A DNA stretch of 64,000 nucleotides from Sphingomonas sp. ERG5 (GTDB taxonomy: Bacteria > Pseudomonadota > Alphaproteobacteria > Sphingomonadales > Sphingomonadaceae). The stretch's first letter is position 1; each line of letters starts with the position of its first letter. Of the stretch, positions 1 through 8,393 are shown one piece after another. Both the position numbers and the translations under genes were made by a program. The DNA lies in assembly GCF_000803065.1 (NCBI RefSeq), contig NZ_JSXI01000024.1:1-64000 (forward strand), in the 5' to 3' direction. The notes under the pieces are model-generated. The model was not told where the DNA came from. It saw only the letters and a list, made by a program, of their open reading frames with translations, and searched no databases.

Positions 1-74
1 CGCTCGTGATCGACCACCATACGCACCGCGCGCTCGCGCACTTCCGGCGCAAACTTGTTCGTCGTCTTGCTCAT
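1..74 (-). CDS. IS3-family transposase OrfA, N-terminal fragment (continues off the window)
   Basis: Reading the minus strand from ATG at 74 gives MSKTTNKFAPEVRERAVRMV, which matches the start of OrfA helix-turn-helix proteins of IS3-family elements. In these elements OrfA binds the terminal repeats and is fused to the DDE integrase OrfB by programmed frameshifting. A purine-rich stretch (AAGGTGGAG) precedes the start at suitable spacing. Only about 24 residues are inside the window, so completeness and activity cannot be judged. Confidence 0.8.
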   Translation of the reverse strand, partial: MSKTTNKFAPEVRERAVRMVVDHE

Positions 75-127
75 ACAGGCTCCACCTTCTCAGGAGTTGG
101 AGCCTCCGGCAAACCCGGCGCGGTTCA
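1..127 (-). mobile_element. Left end of an IS3-family insertion sequence (IS51/IS407-like), cut by the window edge
   Basis: Seen: on the minus strand the element would begin at base 127 with TGAACCGCGCCGGGTTTGCC, followed by a short leader and the orfA start at base 74. A terminal TGAACC-type end close to orfA is typical of IS51/IS407-like IS3 elements (family knowledge). The end falls inside the coding sequence of a TonB-dependent receptor, so the insertion truncates that gene. IS407-type elements usually duplicate 4 bp of target; the flanking TTGA (128-131) would be one copy, but the other lies outside the window. Confidence 0.75.
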
Positions 128-920
128 TTGAGACACAGCAGTTGCGATTACTCTCGCCATAGTCGCCGATCACATAAATGGAGGTAGCATCGTTCGGTTC
201 GAACAGGAATTTTCCGCGAACGCCCCAGTTGTTGGTGTTGTTGAGTTTCTGGCCGTTAAAGGTGTTGGTGATGATGCCGTCCGCCGTGGAACGGAATCCC
301 GAAAGACGAAACGCCGCGCGGCCCTTGTCGAGCACGAGCGACCCCGTTCCTTTCAATCGAACGTCATTGAAGCTGCCATAGCTCGCCGAGGCTTCGAGGC
401 TTGTGTCGTACAGGCTCGGCTTTTCCGTGACGACATTGAGCGCTCCGGCCGAAGAGTTCTTGCCAAAGAGAGTTCCCTGCGGCCCGCGCAGCACCTCGAT
501 GCGCTCAATATCGTTGAAATCGAAAAAGGACGCCGCGGAGCGGCCGATGACGACTCCATCGATCACAGTCGAAACCGAAGGTTCGACGCCATCGGAGAAA
601 TTGAGCGTGCCGATACCGCGGATCGAAAGGCCCTGCCCTCGCGTGTTGGCACTGTTGGTGAAGCCGATCGATGGAGATACCTGTGACAATTGCTCCAACC
701 CGTTAACCCGATTGTCGGAAAGCGCCGAAGCCGAAAGCACTGAGACGGAAACCGGGACTTTCTGGAGATTCTGCTCTCGCTTCTGCGCCGTCACGACAAT
801 GTCGTCGTTTGCAGCGTTCGCATCTCCCTGGGGTTGCCCGTCCTGCGCTTGAGCGACCGCCGATACGGACATCGCGATTGCGGCGGTGCACAGCCAAAGC
901 CCTTTGCGACGATAGTTCAT
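90..920 (-). pseudogene. TonB-dependent receptor, truncated by IS insertion (N-terminal signal, plug and first barrel strands only)
   Basis: The start at 920 (preceded by GGGGGAGGATCAGA) gives a signal peptide (MNYRRKGLWLCTAAIAMSVS, ending in AQAQ), a TonB-box-like DDIVVTAQKRE segment and a plug domain with the RGIGTLNFSDGVEPSVSTVIDG and RGPQGTLFGKNSSAGALNVV-type signatures (described here in short pieces). The frame then runs into the IS end at 127 and closes at 90 after ten IS-encoded residues. Intact receptors of this class are 700-900 residues; this one stops at 276, so the barrel is missing and it should not function. The adjacent LacI regulator and formylglycine-generating enzyme suggest it once imported a carbohydrate or sulfated ligand (inference). 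Confidence 0.85.
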
Positions 921-996
921 TCTGATCCTCCCCCAGATGTCCTCCAATCGTCGCCTCGCATAACTCCAGGGCTTAATCCCTTTGACTCCGAGTCGA

Positions 997-1008
997 GACA
1001 ACGTTGTC
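997..1008. promoter_or_regulatory. Candidate LacI-family operator upstream of the truncated receptor
   Basis: GACAACGTTGTC is a perfect 12-bp palindrome with a central CG, the usual half-site architecture for LacI-family regulators (family knowledge). It lies 77 bp upstream of the receptor start codon and just past the 3' end of the lacI-type gene, so the neighbouring regulator is the obvious candidate to bind it. No second copy was found between the regulator and the sulfatase-modifying gene. Confidence 0.5.
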
Positions 1009-1077
1009 CCGATCACCTAAAGAAGTGCGGAGCGAGCGTCAATATTGAGCAATCAAATGAGTCGGTGACCGCTCGAC

Positions 1078-2127
1078 CTACTTGCCGGGCGCGCGCGCAA
1101 GCGTTTGACGAAACGTAATTTCATAGGGGACGGTCACCAGCTGATTCCAGTCCTCGCCAGCCTGCCCCCCGTGTGCGATGAGTTTCTGGCCGGCGATGCG
1201 GGCAATCTCAATGGTTGGCTGGCTGACCGTTGTAATACGCGGCAAGGTATGTTCCGCAATGGCCAGGCCGCCAAATCCCACCAGCGACAATTCATCCGGG
1301 ACAGCGATGCCGTAATCGACCGCTGCTGCCAGAACGCCCGCCGCCATCTCATCATTCGCCGCGAAGATGGCGGTCGGACGCTCCGACAGACGCAGAAGCT
1401 CCCTGCCCTTTTCCAGCCCCGAACTGAACAGGAAATTGCCTTGACGCACGTCGACGGTGACACCAGCAACATTGGCGACAGCTTCCAGCAAGCCGGTTTT
1501 TCGCTGACGTTGGGCGGCATGATCCTCCGGCCCGTCGATAAAGCCGATCCGCCGGTGTCCATGAGACAAGATTGCCTCACCCACTTCGCGCGCGGCGCTT
1601 CGGTTGTCGATGACCAGACACAGCGCCCGCTCCAGATTCAGGCCTGGATTGATCCGCGCGAACGGCAGACCCCGGTTTTCCAGCACATCGAGAATCCAGC
1701 CGATGTCGCACAATGGAGGAACAAGAATGACCCCATCCAACTGCACCATGTCGAGAAATCGTTCCAGTACGGCCGGGTCAGCAGTTGGTGCGACGCTCTC
1801 AATCACAAGATGATATTCGGCCGCGTGACACGCCTGCAGCAAGCCAAGGATGACATCCGCAGCATAGCTTGGCATGCGGCGATCAGGCTCCGGCACCCCG
1901 TCAATCCGTGCCTGCGATCCAATAATGAAACCCAGTGCATGGGCTTTTCCGCCCCGAAGCAGACGAGCGGCCCGATTAGGCGTATAACCGAGCTCGCGCA
2001 TCGCCGCCTCCACCTTGGAGCGTAACGCCTCGGCCACGGTGGGAGCCCCGTTAACCACCCGAGAAACGGTCTTGAACGATACGCCAGCGTGCTTTGCGAT
2101 ATCGATGATCGTGACTGACCGCTTCAA
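1078..2127 (-). CDS. LacI-family transcriptional regulator
   Basis: The N-terminus (SVTIIDIAKHAGVSFKTVSR, then VVNG) is a LacI helix-turn-helix with hinge helix near residues 5-60, followed by a periplasmic-binding-like sensor domain (GFIIGSQ, DGVILVPP, GHRRIGFIDGP, AIFAANDEMAAGV, LSLVGFGG). The start chosen is TTG at 2127, because GGGAGG sits just upstream and the helix-turn-helix begins at once; an upstream ATG at 2196 would add 23 unlikely residues. It is about 349 aa, a normal LacI length. It sits between the truncated receptor and the formylglycine-generating enzyme and probably represses a carbohydrate-uptake regulon, including itself or the receptor, through the palindrome at 997-1008 (inference). 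Confidence 0.9.
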   Translation of the reverse strand: MKRSVTIIDIAKHAGVSFKTVSRVVNGAPTVAEALRSKVEAAMRELGYTPNRAARLLRGGKAHALGFIIGSQARIDGVPEPDRRMPSYAADVILGLLQACHAAEYHLVIESVAPTADPAVLERFLDMVQLDGVILVPPLCDIGWILDVLENRGLPFARINPGLNLERALCLVIDNRSAAREVGEAILSHGHRRIGFIDGPEDHAAQRQRKTGLLEAVANVAGVTVDVRQGNFLFSSGLEKGRELLRLSERPTAIFAANDEMAAGVLAAAVDYGIAVPDELSLVGFGGLAIAEHTLPRITTVSQPTIEIARIAGQKLIAHGGQAGEDWNQLVTVPYEITFRQTLARAPGK

Positions 2128-2280
2128 AAAGCCTCCCTTTGCCGTGGCAGTTGAGCTAACCAGCTGCGACGATAGACAGTGCCAGGTGCAAATCAAACCG
2201 CATTGGTAAAGCGTTCAGGCTCGTTGAACCGACACTGCCCAGACCGTGCCGGCTATTCTGCCGGAGGCAGTGAAGCGGAC

Positions 2281-3264
2281 ATGGGGAATAAGGAACGTGA
2301 CCGACCAATGACTTCCGCCAAAACGCTTGCCGGAATGCGTTTCATTCCGGGTGGCACCTTTATCATGGGGTCGAACAATTTCTATCCCGAAGAAGCACCG
2401 CTCCGCAACGTGCGGGTCGATCCCTTCTGGATCGATGCCGCCCCGGTCACGAACGGCGACTTCTGCCGCTTCGTCGCAGCGACGGGCCATGTTACCGAAG
2501 CGGAAATGACACCCGATCCTGCGGATTATCCCGGGATGTCGCCCGGTATGGATCGTCCCGGCTCGCTTGTCTTTAGAAAGAGTTCCGGACCCGTTGACCT
2601 CAGCGACCCGAGCAATTGGTGGCGTTTCGAATTCGGCGCCGACTGGCGTCACCCGCTCGGCCCGGAAAGCTCGATCGAGGGAAGCGAAGATCATCCCGTC
2701 GTCCATTTGGCCTATGCCGATGCTGAGGCTTATGCCCATTGGGCCGGCAAGGCGCTGCCGACCGAGGCGGAATGGGAATATGCCGCGCGCGGCGGGCTCG
2801 AAAGTGCCGAATATGCGTGGGGAGACGAACTCGCCCCAAGTGGGGCGATGCTTGCCAATTATTGGCAGGGTTTGTTTCCTTATGCCAACCAATGCCTCGA
2901 CGGCTGGGAAGGAACATCGCCGGTGGGTAGCTTTCCTGCCAATGGCTTTGGTCTATACGACATGATCGGCAATGTTTGGGAATGGACGCAGGACTGGTGG
3001 TCCGCGCCTGCGGCACGCGCGAAGAAGGCCAGACAATCCTGCTGCATGACTAGCAATTCGCAGGAAAAATATCGTTCGCGCAGTTACGATCCCGAACAGC
3101 CCGGAATCCGTATTGGCCGCAAAGTACTGAAAGGCGGATCCCATCTATGCGCCGCCAACTATTGCCAGCGCTATCGCCCCGCCGCACGGCATCCGGAAAC
3201 GGTCGATAGCTCCACGAACCATATCGGGTTTCGCTGCCTGGTTCGAGAACCTATCCTGACCTAG
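2281..3264 (+). CDS. Formylglycine-generating enzyme (sulfatase-modifying factor, SUMF1 family)
   Basis: This enzyme class oxidises a cysteine in nascent sulfatases to the catalytic formylglycine. The start (FIPGGTFIMGS), middle (PVTNGDFCRFV, WEYAARGG) and end (NVWEWTQDWW, then KVLKGGSHLCAANYCQRYRP and IGFRC) follow the FGE-sulfatase fold. The two cysteines of CAANYC (Cys290 and Cys295 from this start) match the active-site pair of true FGEs, including the five-residue spacing, so it is likely catalytic rather than a generic fold member. ATG 2281 gives 327 aa; ATG 2308 is an alternative. It is divergent from the LacI gene. No sulfatase is present in the window; a client may lie beyond the IS edge or elsewhere. 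Confidence 0.88.
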   Translation: MGNKERDRPMTSAKTLAGMRFIPGGTFIMGSNNFYPEEAPLRNVRVDPFWIDAAPVTNGDFCRFVAATGHVTEAEMTPDPADYPGMSPGMDRPGSLVFRKSSGPVDLSDPSNWWRFEFGADWRHPLGPESSIEGSEDHPVVHLAYADAEAYAHWAGKALPTEAEWEYAARGGLESAEYAWGDELAPSGAMLANYWQGLFPYANQCLDGWEGTSPVGSFPANGFGLYDMIGNVWEWTQDWWSAPAARAKKARQSCCMTSNSQEKYRSRSYDPEQPGIRIGRKVLKGGSHLCAANYCQRYRPAARHPETVDSSTNHIGFRCLVREPILT

Positions 3265-3331
3265 AGACTATGCGGCGGTGGCGTCATAGAGCCAGATCGA
3301 AACGTTGCATTCGACCAGAAGGTCTCATTTC

Positions 3332-3356
3332 AAAGATACAGAAAACTGTCTCTTTT
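3332..3356 (+). terminator. Candidate intrinsic terminator after the formylglycine-generating enzyme gene
   Basis: An AT-rich stem with one mismatch (AAAGATACAG, loop AAAA, CTGTCTCTTT) is followed by T residues at 3353-3356. It lies about 70 bp after the stop codon and would end the plus-strand transcript before the converging marR gene. The low GC of the stem makes it a moderate candidate. Confidence 0.4.
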
Positions 3357-3441
3357 CAAAATTGGTTTAACAGATTGAACTGACCGTACGAAGACACCGG
3401 CCAAGATATTGCCCTCTTTCACATCCTTCAACGCGTAGTCA

Positions 3442-3963
3442 TCACAATTGCAGGCGCAGCTTGCGCAACAGCCCAGCGAGCTCGGCGCATTCATTCTCGC
3501 TGAGACCGGAGACAGACTGTTTAGCCTGTTCAAAGCGCAGAGCGATCGCCCCATCGATCAGCCTGACGCCTTTGGCGGTAAGCTCGGCACTCAGCGAACG
3601 CCGGTCGCTGGTCCCGTGGCTACGCTCGATCAGCCCGCGTGCTTCCAGGCGGTTGAGACACGCGGTCATCGCGCCGGAGGTCAGCAGTACCGATTGCAAC
3701 AATGTGGTCGGCGACAGTCGGTAAGGTGCGCCTGAGCGCCGAAGCGTGGCGAGCACATCCAGTTCGGTGTAGCTGAGCCCGACCGCGTGCAAGGATTTGC
3801 TCACCTCGCTTTCCAGCAAATGCCCCAGATGCAGCACGCGACCGACCACCGCCATCGCCGAGGCATCCAGATCCGGGCGCTCGCGACGCCAGTCCAGAAG
3901 CAGTTGATCGACGATGTCGCCGCTTGGGTCGCCCCCCTCTCGGCCTATTGAATCTTCTGGCAT
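3442..3963 (-). CDS. MarR-family transcriptional regulator
   Basis: 173 aa with the MarR winged-helix core: LSYTELDVLATLRRSG (recognition region), LLTSGAMTACLNRLEARGLIER and the wing arginines in GTSDRRSLSAELTAKG, about residues 65-130, flanked by dimerisation helices. MarR proteins usually repress a divergent gene and release DNA on binding small phenolic or lipophilic ligands (family knowledge). It starts 85 bp from the divergent secreted hydrolase gene, with a perfect palindrome in between. No clear ribosome-binding site precedes the ATG at 3963. Regulation of itself and the hydrolase is inferred. Confidence 0.9.
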   Translation of the reverse strand: MPEDSIGREGGDPSGDIVDQLLLDWRRERPDLDASAMAVVGRVLHLGHLLESEVSKSLHAVGLSYTELDVLATLRRSGAPYRLSPTTLLQSVLLTSGAMTACLNRLEARGLIERSHGTSDRRSLSAELTAKGVRLIDGAIALRFEQAKQSVSGLSENECAELAGLLRKLRLQL

Positions 3964-3981
3964 CGATATAGTATCTCAATA

Positions 3982-3994
3982 TCAAGTATCTTGA
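3982..3994. promoter_or_regulatory. Candidate MarR operator in the marR/hydrolase intergenic region
   Basis: TCAAGTATCTTGA is a perfect inverted repeat (5-bp arms, 3-bp centre). Related TATCT half-sites occur on both sides (around 3972 and 4003). ATCTTGA-type inverted repeats are common MarR-family operators (family knowledge). It lies 18 bp from the marR start codon and 54 bp from the hydrolase start, so one dimer could block both promoters. Confidence 0.6.
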
Positions 3995-4048
3995 CATAAA
4001 GGTATCTTAATGGAACCCTGCACGCAATCCCCGAACAAAGGTGCGTGC

Positions 4049-5581
4049 ATGCGATCGATCCTTACACTGGCTTTCCGGCGCTGTGTGCTGCTGTCGCTGA
4101 TCTTCACAGCGCCCGCGTTCGCCGCGCCGCCGCACCGGGCCGGTGAGATCGTCGTTGAACATAACACGACCCGGAATGAGGCTGGAGCGGTCGTTCATTA
4201 CGAGATCGGCACCTTGTACGTCCGTGAGAATCGCAAAAATGCCGACAGCAGGATCATTGGCGTCGGGTTCGCGCGCATCAAAGCGCCCCACCCCACCGGC
4301 GCGCCGCCAATATTCTGGCTACCCGGCGGCCCTGGGCTGAGCGTATTGGGCGCCTTTACCGACACGGACAATGCCGCCAAAGGCCGGCTGCGATCCTGGC
4401 TTGCCTTCGGGACCACCGCCGACCTCGTCATTATCGAGCAGCGCGGCTATACCCGTGGCGGTGAAATGCTCGAAGCGATGGGTGAGGCCTCCCCGCTCGA
4501 CCAACCCGCTTCGCTACGCGCCGAAGCGCTGGCGATGCGCGAACTGGCGAAAAGGGCGGTCGCGGAAAACCCTGACAAGGATCTGTCCGGCTACAATATT
4601 GCCGAGTTCGCCGCCGATGTGGACGATCTTCGCGGTGCATTGGGCTATGATCAGATCAGCCTGTTTGGCGGCAGCTTCGGCTCGCAATGGAGCCTGGCCG
4701 TCATGCACTTCTATCCCCGGACCATTGCGCGCGCCGTGCTCTCCGGAGTCGAGCCATTGAATAATGGCTATGATCTGCCGTCACATGTGTTCGCGGCGCT
4801 GCAGCGCATCGCCTATGACGCCGATCGCGACGCCGCGCTCGCGCCCTATCTTCCCACGGGCGGCATGATGCAGGCGGTGCAGGCGCTTCGCCACCGCTTA
4901 GCCGCGCGGCCAGTGCGAGCAGTGATCCACGATGAATCGGGCAGAAGCCGGACAATCGTCCTGGGACTTGGTGACCTTCAACTCGCCCTGCTTTCACACA
5001 CGCAGGAAGCCGAGCAATGGCCGGCGTTCATCCTGTCGCTCTATCACGGTCATTACGAAAGTTGGGCGCAAGAGGTCGCCGAGGCGCGCGAGGCCGGTAA
5101 GGTCAAGCTGATCGGCCCCCTGGCAGATTCGAGCCTGGGCGTCACCGCAGCCCGAGAACATCAATTGCGGTCCGATCCAGCGCTGGATTTTCTCGGCAAC
5201 TGGAATTTCGAAGCGAACATCGCTTCGGCGCCCGACTGGCCCACCCCGGACATGGGCGATGACGTCAGAATGCCGGTCGAAAGCAGCATTCCCGTCGTCT
5301 TCGTGCATGGCGATTGGGACACCTCGACACCGGTCGAGAACACGCTGGGCCTGTTGCCTTATTATCCCAACGGCCATGCGATCCTGGTCCATCGTGGCGG
5401 CCATGACGGAACCTTCTATCAGTTGCGCGAAGATCCGATCGCAAAACAGGCAGTCTATGACTTTCTGAAAACAGGAAAAATGACCGGCCTTCCGGTCGCG
5501 ATCAGCCTGCCCGCACCGCGCTTCGCCATCCCGTCCTTCGCGCCGCCGGCTGGTGGCGGAAAAGGGCGAGCTCCGCATTGA
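4049..5581 (+). CDS. Secreted alpha/beta-hydrolase, S33 peptidase (prolyl-aminopeptidase/TAP-like)
   Basis: Start at 4049 gives an immediate signal peptide (MRSILTLAFRRCVLLSLIFT, cleavage near AFAAP) and a ribosome-binding-like AAAGG; an upstream ATG at 4010 would add 13 polar residues. The fold signatures are an oxyanion loop (WLPGGPGLS), IIEQRGYTRGG, the nucleophile elbow GGSFGSQW (Ser209), the Asp loop GDWDTSTPVENT and the catalytic His in HRGGHDGTF. The 510-aa length with a large insert fits tripeptidyl/prolyl aminopeptidase-like S33 enzymes. It is likely exported to the periplasm or outside, acting on peptides or esters. Control by the divergent MarR protein is inferred; the substrate is unknown. 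Confidence 0.85.
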   Translation: MRSILTLAFRRCVLLSLIFTAPAFAAPPHRAGEIVVEHNTTRNEAGAVVHYEIGTLYVRENRKNADSRIIGVGFARIKAPHPTGAPPIFWLPGGPGLSVLGAFTDTDNAAKGRLRSWLAFGTTADLVIIEQRGYTRGGEMLEAMGEASPLDQPASLRAEALAMRELAKRAVAENPDKDLSGYNIAEFAADVDDLRGALGYDQISLFGGSFGSQWSLAVMHFYPRTIARAVLSGVEPLNNGYDLPSHVFAALQRIAYDADRDAALAPYLPTGGMMQAVQALRHRLAARPVRAVIHDESGRSRTIVLGLGDLQLALLSHTQEAEQWPAFILSLYHGHYESWAQEVAEAREAGKVKLIGPLADSSLGVTAAREHQLRSDPALDFLGNWNFEANIASAPDWPTPDMGDDVRMPVESSIPVVFVHGDWDTSTPVENTLGLLPYYPNGHAILVHRGGHDGTFYQLREDPIAKQAVYDFLKTGKMTGLPVAISLPAPRFAIPSFAPPAGGGKGRAPH

Positions 5582-5693
5582 TCGCGCCCTGCGCGTTGCA
5601 CGGATGGCAGCATTGCTGCTACGCGAAAGGGTGGCTTTCAAATCAGATAGAGCGTCCGCGAGCGAGGCCATCGCTTTCCCCGGGGGAACGGCT

Positions 5694-6431
5694 ATGGACC
5701 GCCTCGTGGCGATCATGGCACGCCTTCGCGATCCTGCCACGGGGTGCGAATGGGATTGCGCGCAGGATTTCGCGACGATCGCTCCCTATACGATCGAGGA
5801 AGCCTATGAGGTCGCCGATGCGATCGCGCGTGGCGACATGGCCGATCTAAAGGACGAACTCGGCGATTTGCTGCTCCAGGTCATCTTCCACAGTCGCATG
5901 GCGGAGGAGGCCGGCCTGTTCGCGCTGGACGATGTCGCGACCGCGATCAGCGACAAGATGGAACGTCGCCATCCCCATATCTTTGGCGGCGCGGCCGAGG
6001 GTGGCCATTACCTATGGGAAAAGATCAAGGCCGAGGAACGCGCCGCAAAGGGTGAGGCGAGCACGCTTGACGGCGTGGCGATCGGCCTGCCTGCCCTTCT
6101 TCGCGCCGAGAAACTGCAGAAACGCGCGGCGCGCACCGGCTTCGATTGGCCCGATGCGGACGGTCCACGTGCGAAGGTGATCGAAGAGATTGCCGAGATC
6201 GATGCGGCGGGCGTCGATCAGCGTGAAGAAGAAGTGGGCGACCTGCTCTTTTCCGTGGTCAATTGGGCCCGGCATCTCGGCGTCGATCCCGAAACCGCGT
6301 TGCGCGTGGCCAATGCCAAGTTCGAGGCGCGCTTCAAGGCCATGGAAGCAGAAGCGGGCGAAGGATTCTCCGGCCTGAATCTCGATGCCAAGGAAGCATT
6401 GTGGCAGGCGGTCAAGCGCCGCGCTGGCTGA
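5694..6431 (+). CDS. mazG: Nucleoside triphosphate pyrophosphohydrolase MazG
   Basis: MazG hydrolyses nucleoside triphosphates to monophosphates and pyrophosphate, a housecleaning role. Two MazG folds are visible: residues about 1-110 with CEWDCAQDF, EEAYEVADAI and DELGDLLLQVIFH (EExxE...ExxD metal site), and about 140-240 with EEIAEIDAAGVDQREEEVGD. ATG 5694 is preceded by GGGGAA and gives 245 aa, close to the usual 260. Its 3' end overlaps the 3' end of the converging hflX by 20 bp, and mazG beside hflX is a common alphaproteobacterial arrangement. Confidence 0.93.
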   Translation: MDRLVAIMARLRDPATGCEWDCAQDFATIAPYTIEEAYEVADAIARGDMADLKDELGDLLLQVIFHSRMAEEAGLFALDDVATAISDKMERRHPHIFGGAAEGGHYLWEKIKAEERAAKGEASTLDGVAIGLPALLRAEKLQKRAARTGFDWPDADGPRAKVIEEIAEIDAAGVDQREEEVGDLLFSVVNWARHLGVDPETALRVANAKFEARFKAMEAEAGEGFSGLNLDAKEALWQAVKRRAG

Positions 6432-7704
6432 ACCGATCATAATCGCGCGGCGACATGCGCACTTCATAGGTCGCCTGGTCATTCTCGACGTCCTGACCAA
6501 GCACCTCGCCATGCGCGTGCAGCCAGGCGGCGCCGGCACCATCAGCTGAATCGAGCGTGATGCTGTAGCGGCGATGATTCTGCGTCAGCATCGCGGCCAT
6601 GGTCTGGATCAGATCATCGACCCCTTCCCCGCTCAGCGCCGAAATCGCCACGACATCCGCGCGTCGTTCCGCTTCGCCGATCAACTCCGTGCGCTCGTCA
6701 TGGTCGAGCAGATCGAGCTTGTTCCACGCCTCGAGCCGCGGCGTTTCCAGCGCCACGCCAATATCCTGCAGCACTGCTTCGACATCAGCGCGCTGCGCGG
6801 CGGTATCGGGATGCGCGATGTCGCGGACATGGATCAGCACATCGGCCGAAATGACTTCCTCAAGCGTTGCCTTGAACGCCGCGACGAGCTGAGTCGGCAG
6901 TTCGGAGACGAAGCCAACCGTGTCGGACAGGATCGCCTTGTCGAGCCCCGGCAAGCTGATTTGCCGCAGCGTCGGGTCGAGCGTCGCGAACAACAAATCC
7001 TCCGCCATGACGTCAGCACCAGTCAAGCGATTGAAAAGTGTTGACTTTCCGGCGTTGGTATAGCCGACTAGCGCGATCACCGGCCAAGGTGCACGCTGGC
7101 GCCGTTCGCGGTGCAAGCCACGCGTGCGGCTGACCTGTTCGAGTTCGCGCTTCAACCGCGCCATGCGGTCGCGGATCAGGCGCCTGTCGGCTTCGATCTG
7201 AGTTTCACCCGGGCCGCCGAGAAAGCCGAAGCCACCGCGCTGACGTTCAAGGTGAGTCCAGCTGCGCACCAGCCGGCCGGCCTGATAATCGAGATGCGCG
7301 AGTTCGACCTGCAATCGTCCCTCGGCGGTCGCGGCGCGTTCACCGAAGATTTCGAGGATCAGCCCGGTACGGTCGATGACCTTGGCGCCGAGTTCCTTTT
7401 CGAGATTGCGCTGCTGCACCGGCGTCAGCGACGCGTCGAAAACGACAAGTTCCGCTTCCTCCATCCGCACCACGGCGGCGAGCATCTCGACTTGCCCGCT
7501 GCCGAGCAAGGTCGAAGGGCGTGCGCCACGCACCCGGTAGGAGATCTTTTCCGTGACGACGACGCCGATCGCCTCGGCGAGACCGGCAGTCTCCTCCAGG
7601 CGTGCAGCTACATCGCGTGAGGAGGCACCATGTTCGGGAAACACGACAACGGCACGGGCACCACGCGAAAATTCATCGCGATCACGTTCGAAACCTGTGG
7701 TCAA
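6412..7704 (-). CDS. hflX: Ribosome-associated GTPase HflX
   Basis: HflX is a heat-shock-linked GTPase that splits stalled ribosomes. It has an N-terminal HflX domain (about 25-130), a glycine-rich linker ([19 protein letters not shown]), and a G domain with P-loop [12 protein letters not shown], the DTVGF G3 region and NKLD G4. The start is TTG at 7704, whose bases overlap the hfq stop (TTGA), so translation is probably coupled to hfq. It is 430 aa, a normal length. hfq-hflX pairing is conserved in proteobacteria. Confidence 0.95.
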   Translation of the reverse strand: MTTGFERDRDEFSRGARAVVVFPEHGASSRDVAARLEETAGLAEAIGVVVTEKISYRVRGARPSTLLGSGQVEMLAAVVRMEEAELVVFDASLTPVQQRNLEKELGAKVIDRTGLILEIFGERAATAEGRLQVELAHLDYQAGRLVRSWTHLERQRGGFGFLGGPGETQIEADRRLIRDRMARLKRELEQVSRTRGLHRERRQRAPWPVIALVGYTNAGKSTLFNRLTGADVMAEDLLFATLDPTLRQISLPGLDKAILSDTVGFVSELPTQLVAAFKATLEEVISADVLIHVRDIAHPDTAAQRADVEAVLQDIGVALETPRLEAWNKLDLLDHDERTELIGEAERRADVVAISALSGEGVDDLIQTMAAMLTQNHRRYSITLDSADGAGAAWLHAHGEVLGQDVENDQATYEVRMSPRDYDRFSQRGA

Positions 7705-8192
7705 CCTTCGTCGCTATCCGCTGTTTCATCAGCCAAATTCAGCGGATTCGCCGGCTGGATGGTGGATACGGCATGCTTGTAGACCAGTTGCGACATGCCG
7801 TCGCGCTGCAGCAGCATGCAGAACAGGTCGAACGCCGCGATCTGTCCCTGCAACATGACGCCATTGACCAGGAACATGGTCACATTGTCGTCCGACTTGC
7901 GCACGGCGTTGAGGAATATCTCCTGCAACAGGGGGGCGCGCTTCTGCGCCTCACCCACCGCATTGACGATCGCCGCGACATCGACGGTACCGGAGGGCAT
8001 GATGGTCGAAATGGCATGTTTGTAGATCAGCTGCGACTGGCCGTCCCGGCGCAGCAGCACCGAAAAATTATCGAACCAGGTAACGATACCCTGCAGTTTC
8101 ACACCCTTGACGAGAAACATCGTCACCGGTGTCTTCGAGCGGCGCAGGGCATTGAGGAACAGGTCCTGAAGGGAGGTTTGCTTGTCGGCCAT
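7701..8192 (-). CDS. hfq: RNA chaperone Hfq with two tandem Sm-like domains
   Basis: Hfq pairs small RNAs with mRNAs. This 163-aa protein holds two complete Hfq domains in one frame: residues about 6-67 ([10 protein letters not shown] ... YKHAIST, YKH at 57-59) and about 87-148 ([10 protein letters not shown] ... YKHAVST, YKH at 138-140), joined by a linker of about 20 residues. Typical Hfq is 70-100 aa with one domain and forms a hexamer; here a ring of three chains would present six folds (inference). A two-domain Hfq has been reported for Zymomonas mobilis, another sphingomonad. AAAGGA precedes ATG 8192. The gene follows ntrX and overlaps hflX by 4 bases. Confidence 0.95.
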   Translation of the reverse strand: MADKQTSLQDLFLNALRRSKTPVTMFLVKGVKLQGIVTWFDNFSVLLRRDGQSQLIYKHAISTIMPSGTVDVAAIVNAVGEAQKRAPLLQEIFLNAVRKSDDNVTMFLVNGVMLQGQIAAFDLFCMLLQRDGMSQLVYKHAVSTIQPANPLNLADETADSDEG

Positions 8193-8393
8193 CGGTCGAT
8201 CCTTTGTTCTTGGCGGGTTTTCCCGCTGTGCGCCGGTTCCCGGCGTCGGAATGGGCGCTATCGGGCGCTTATTGCTAATCTAGGGATGCGACAGTCTCGC
8301 GTCTACTGTCTGTTAGCATGGGATAATCGGTGGCGGACCGCCAGGGTGCCCAAAGTGGTTCGCGCCGGCCGCATCCGTGCGCCGCCGCTTTCC

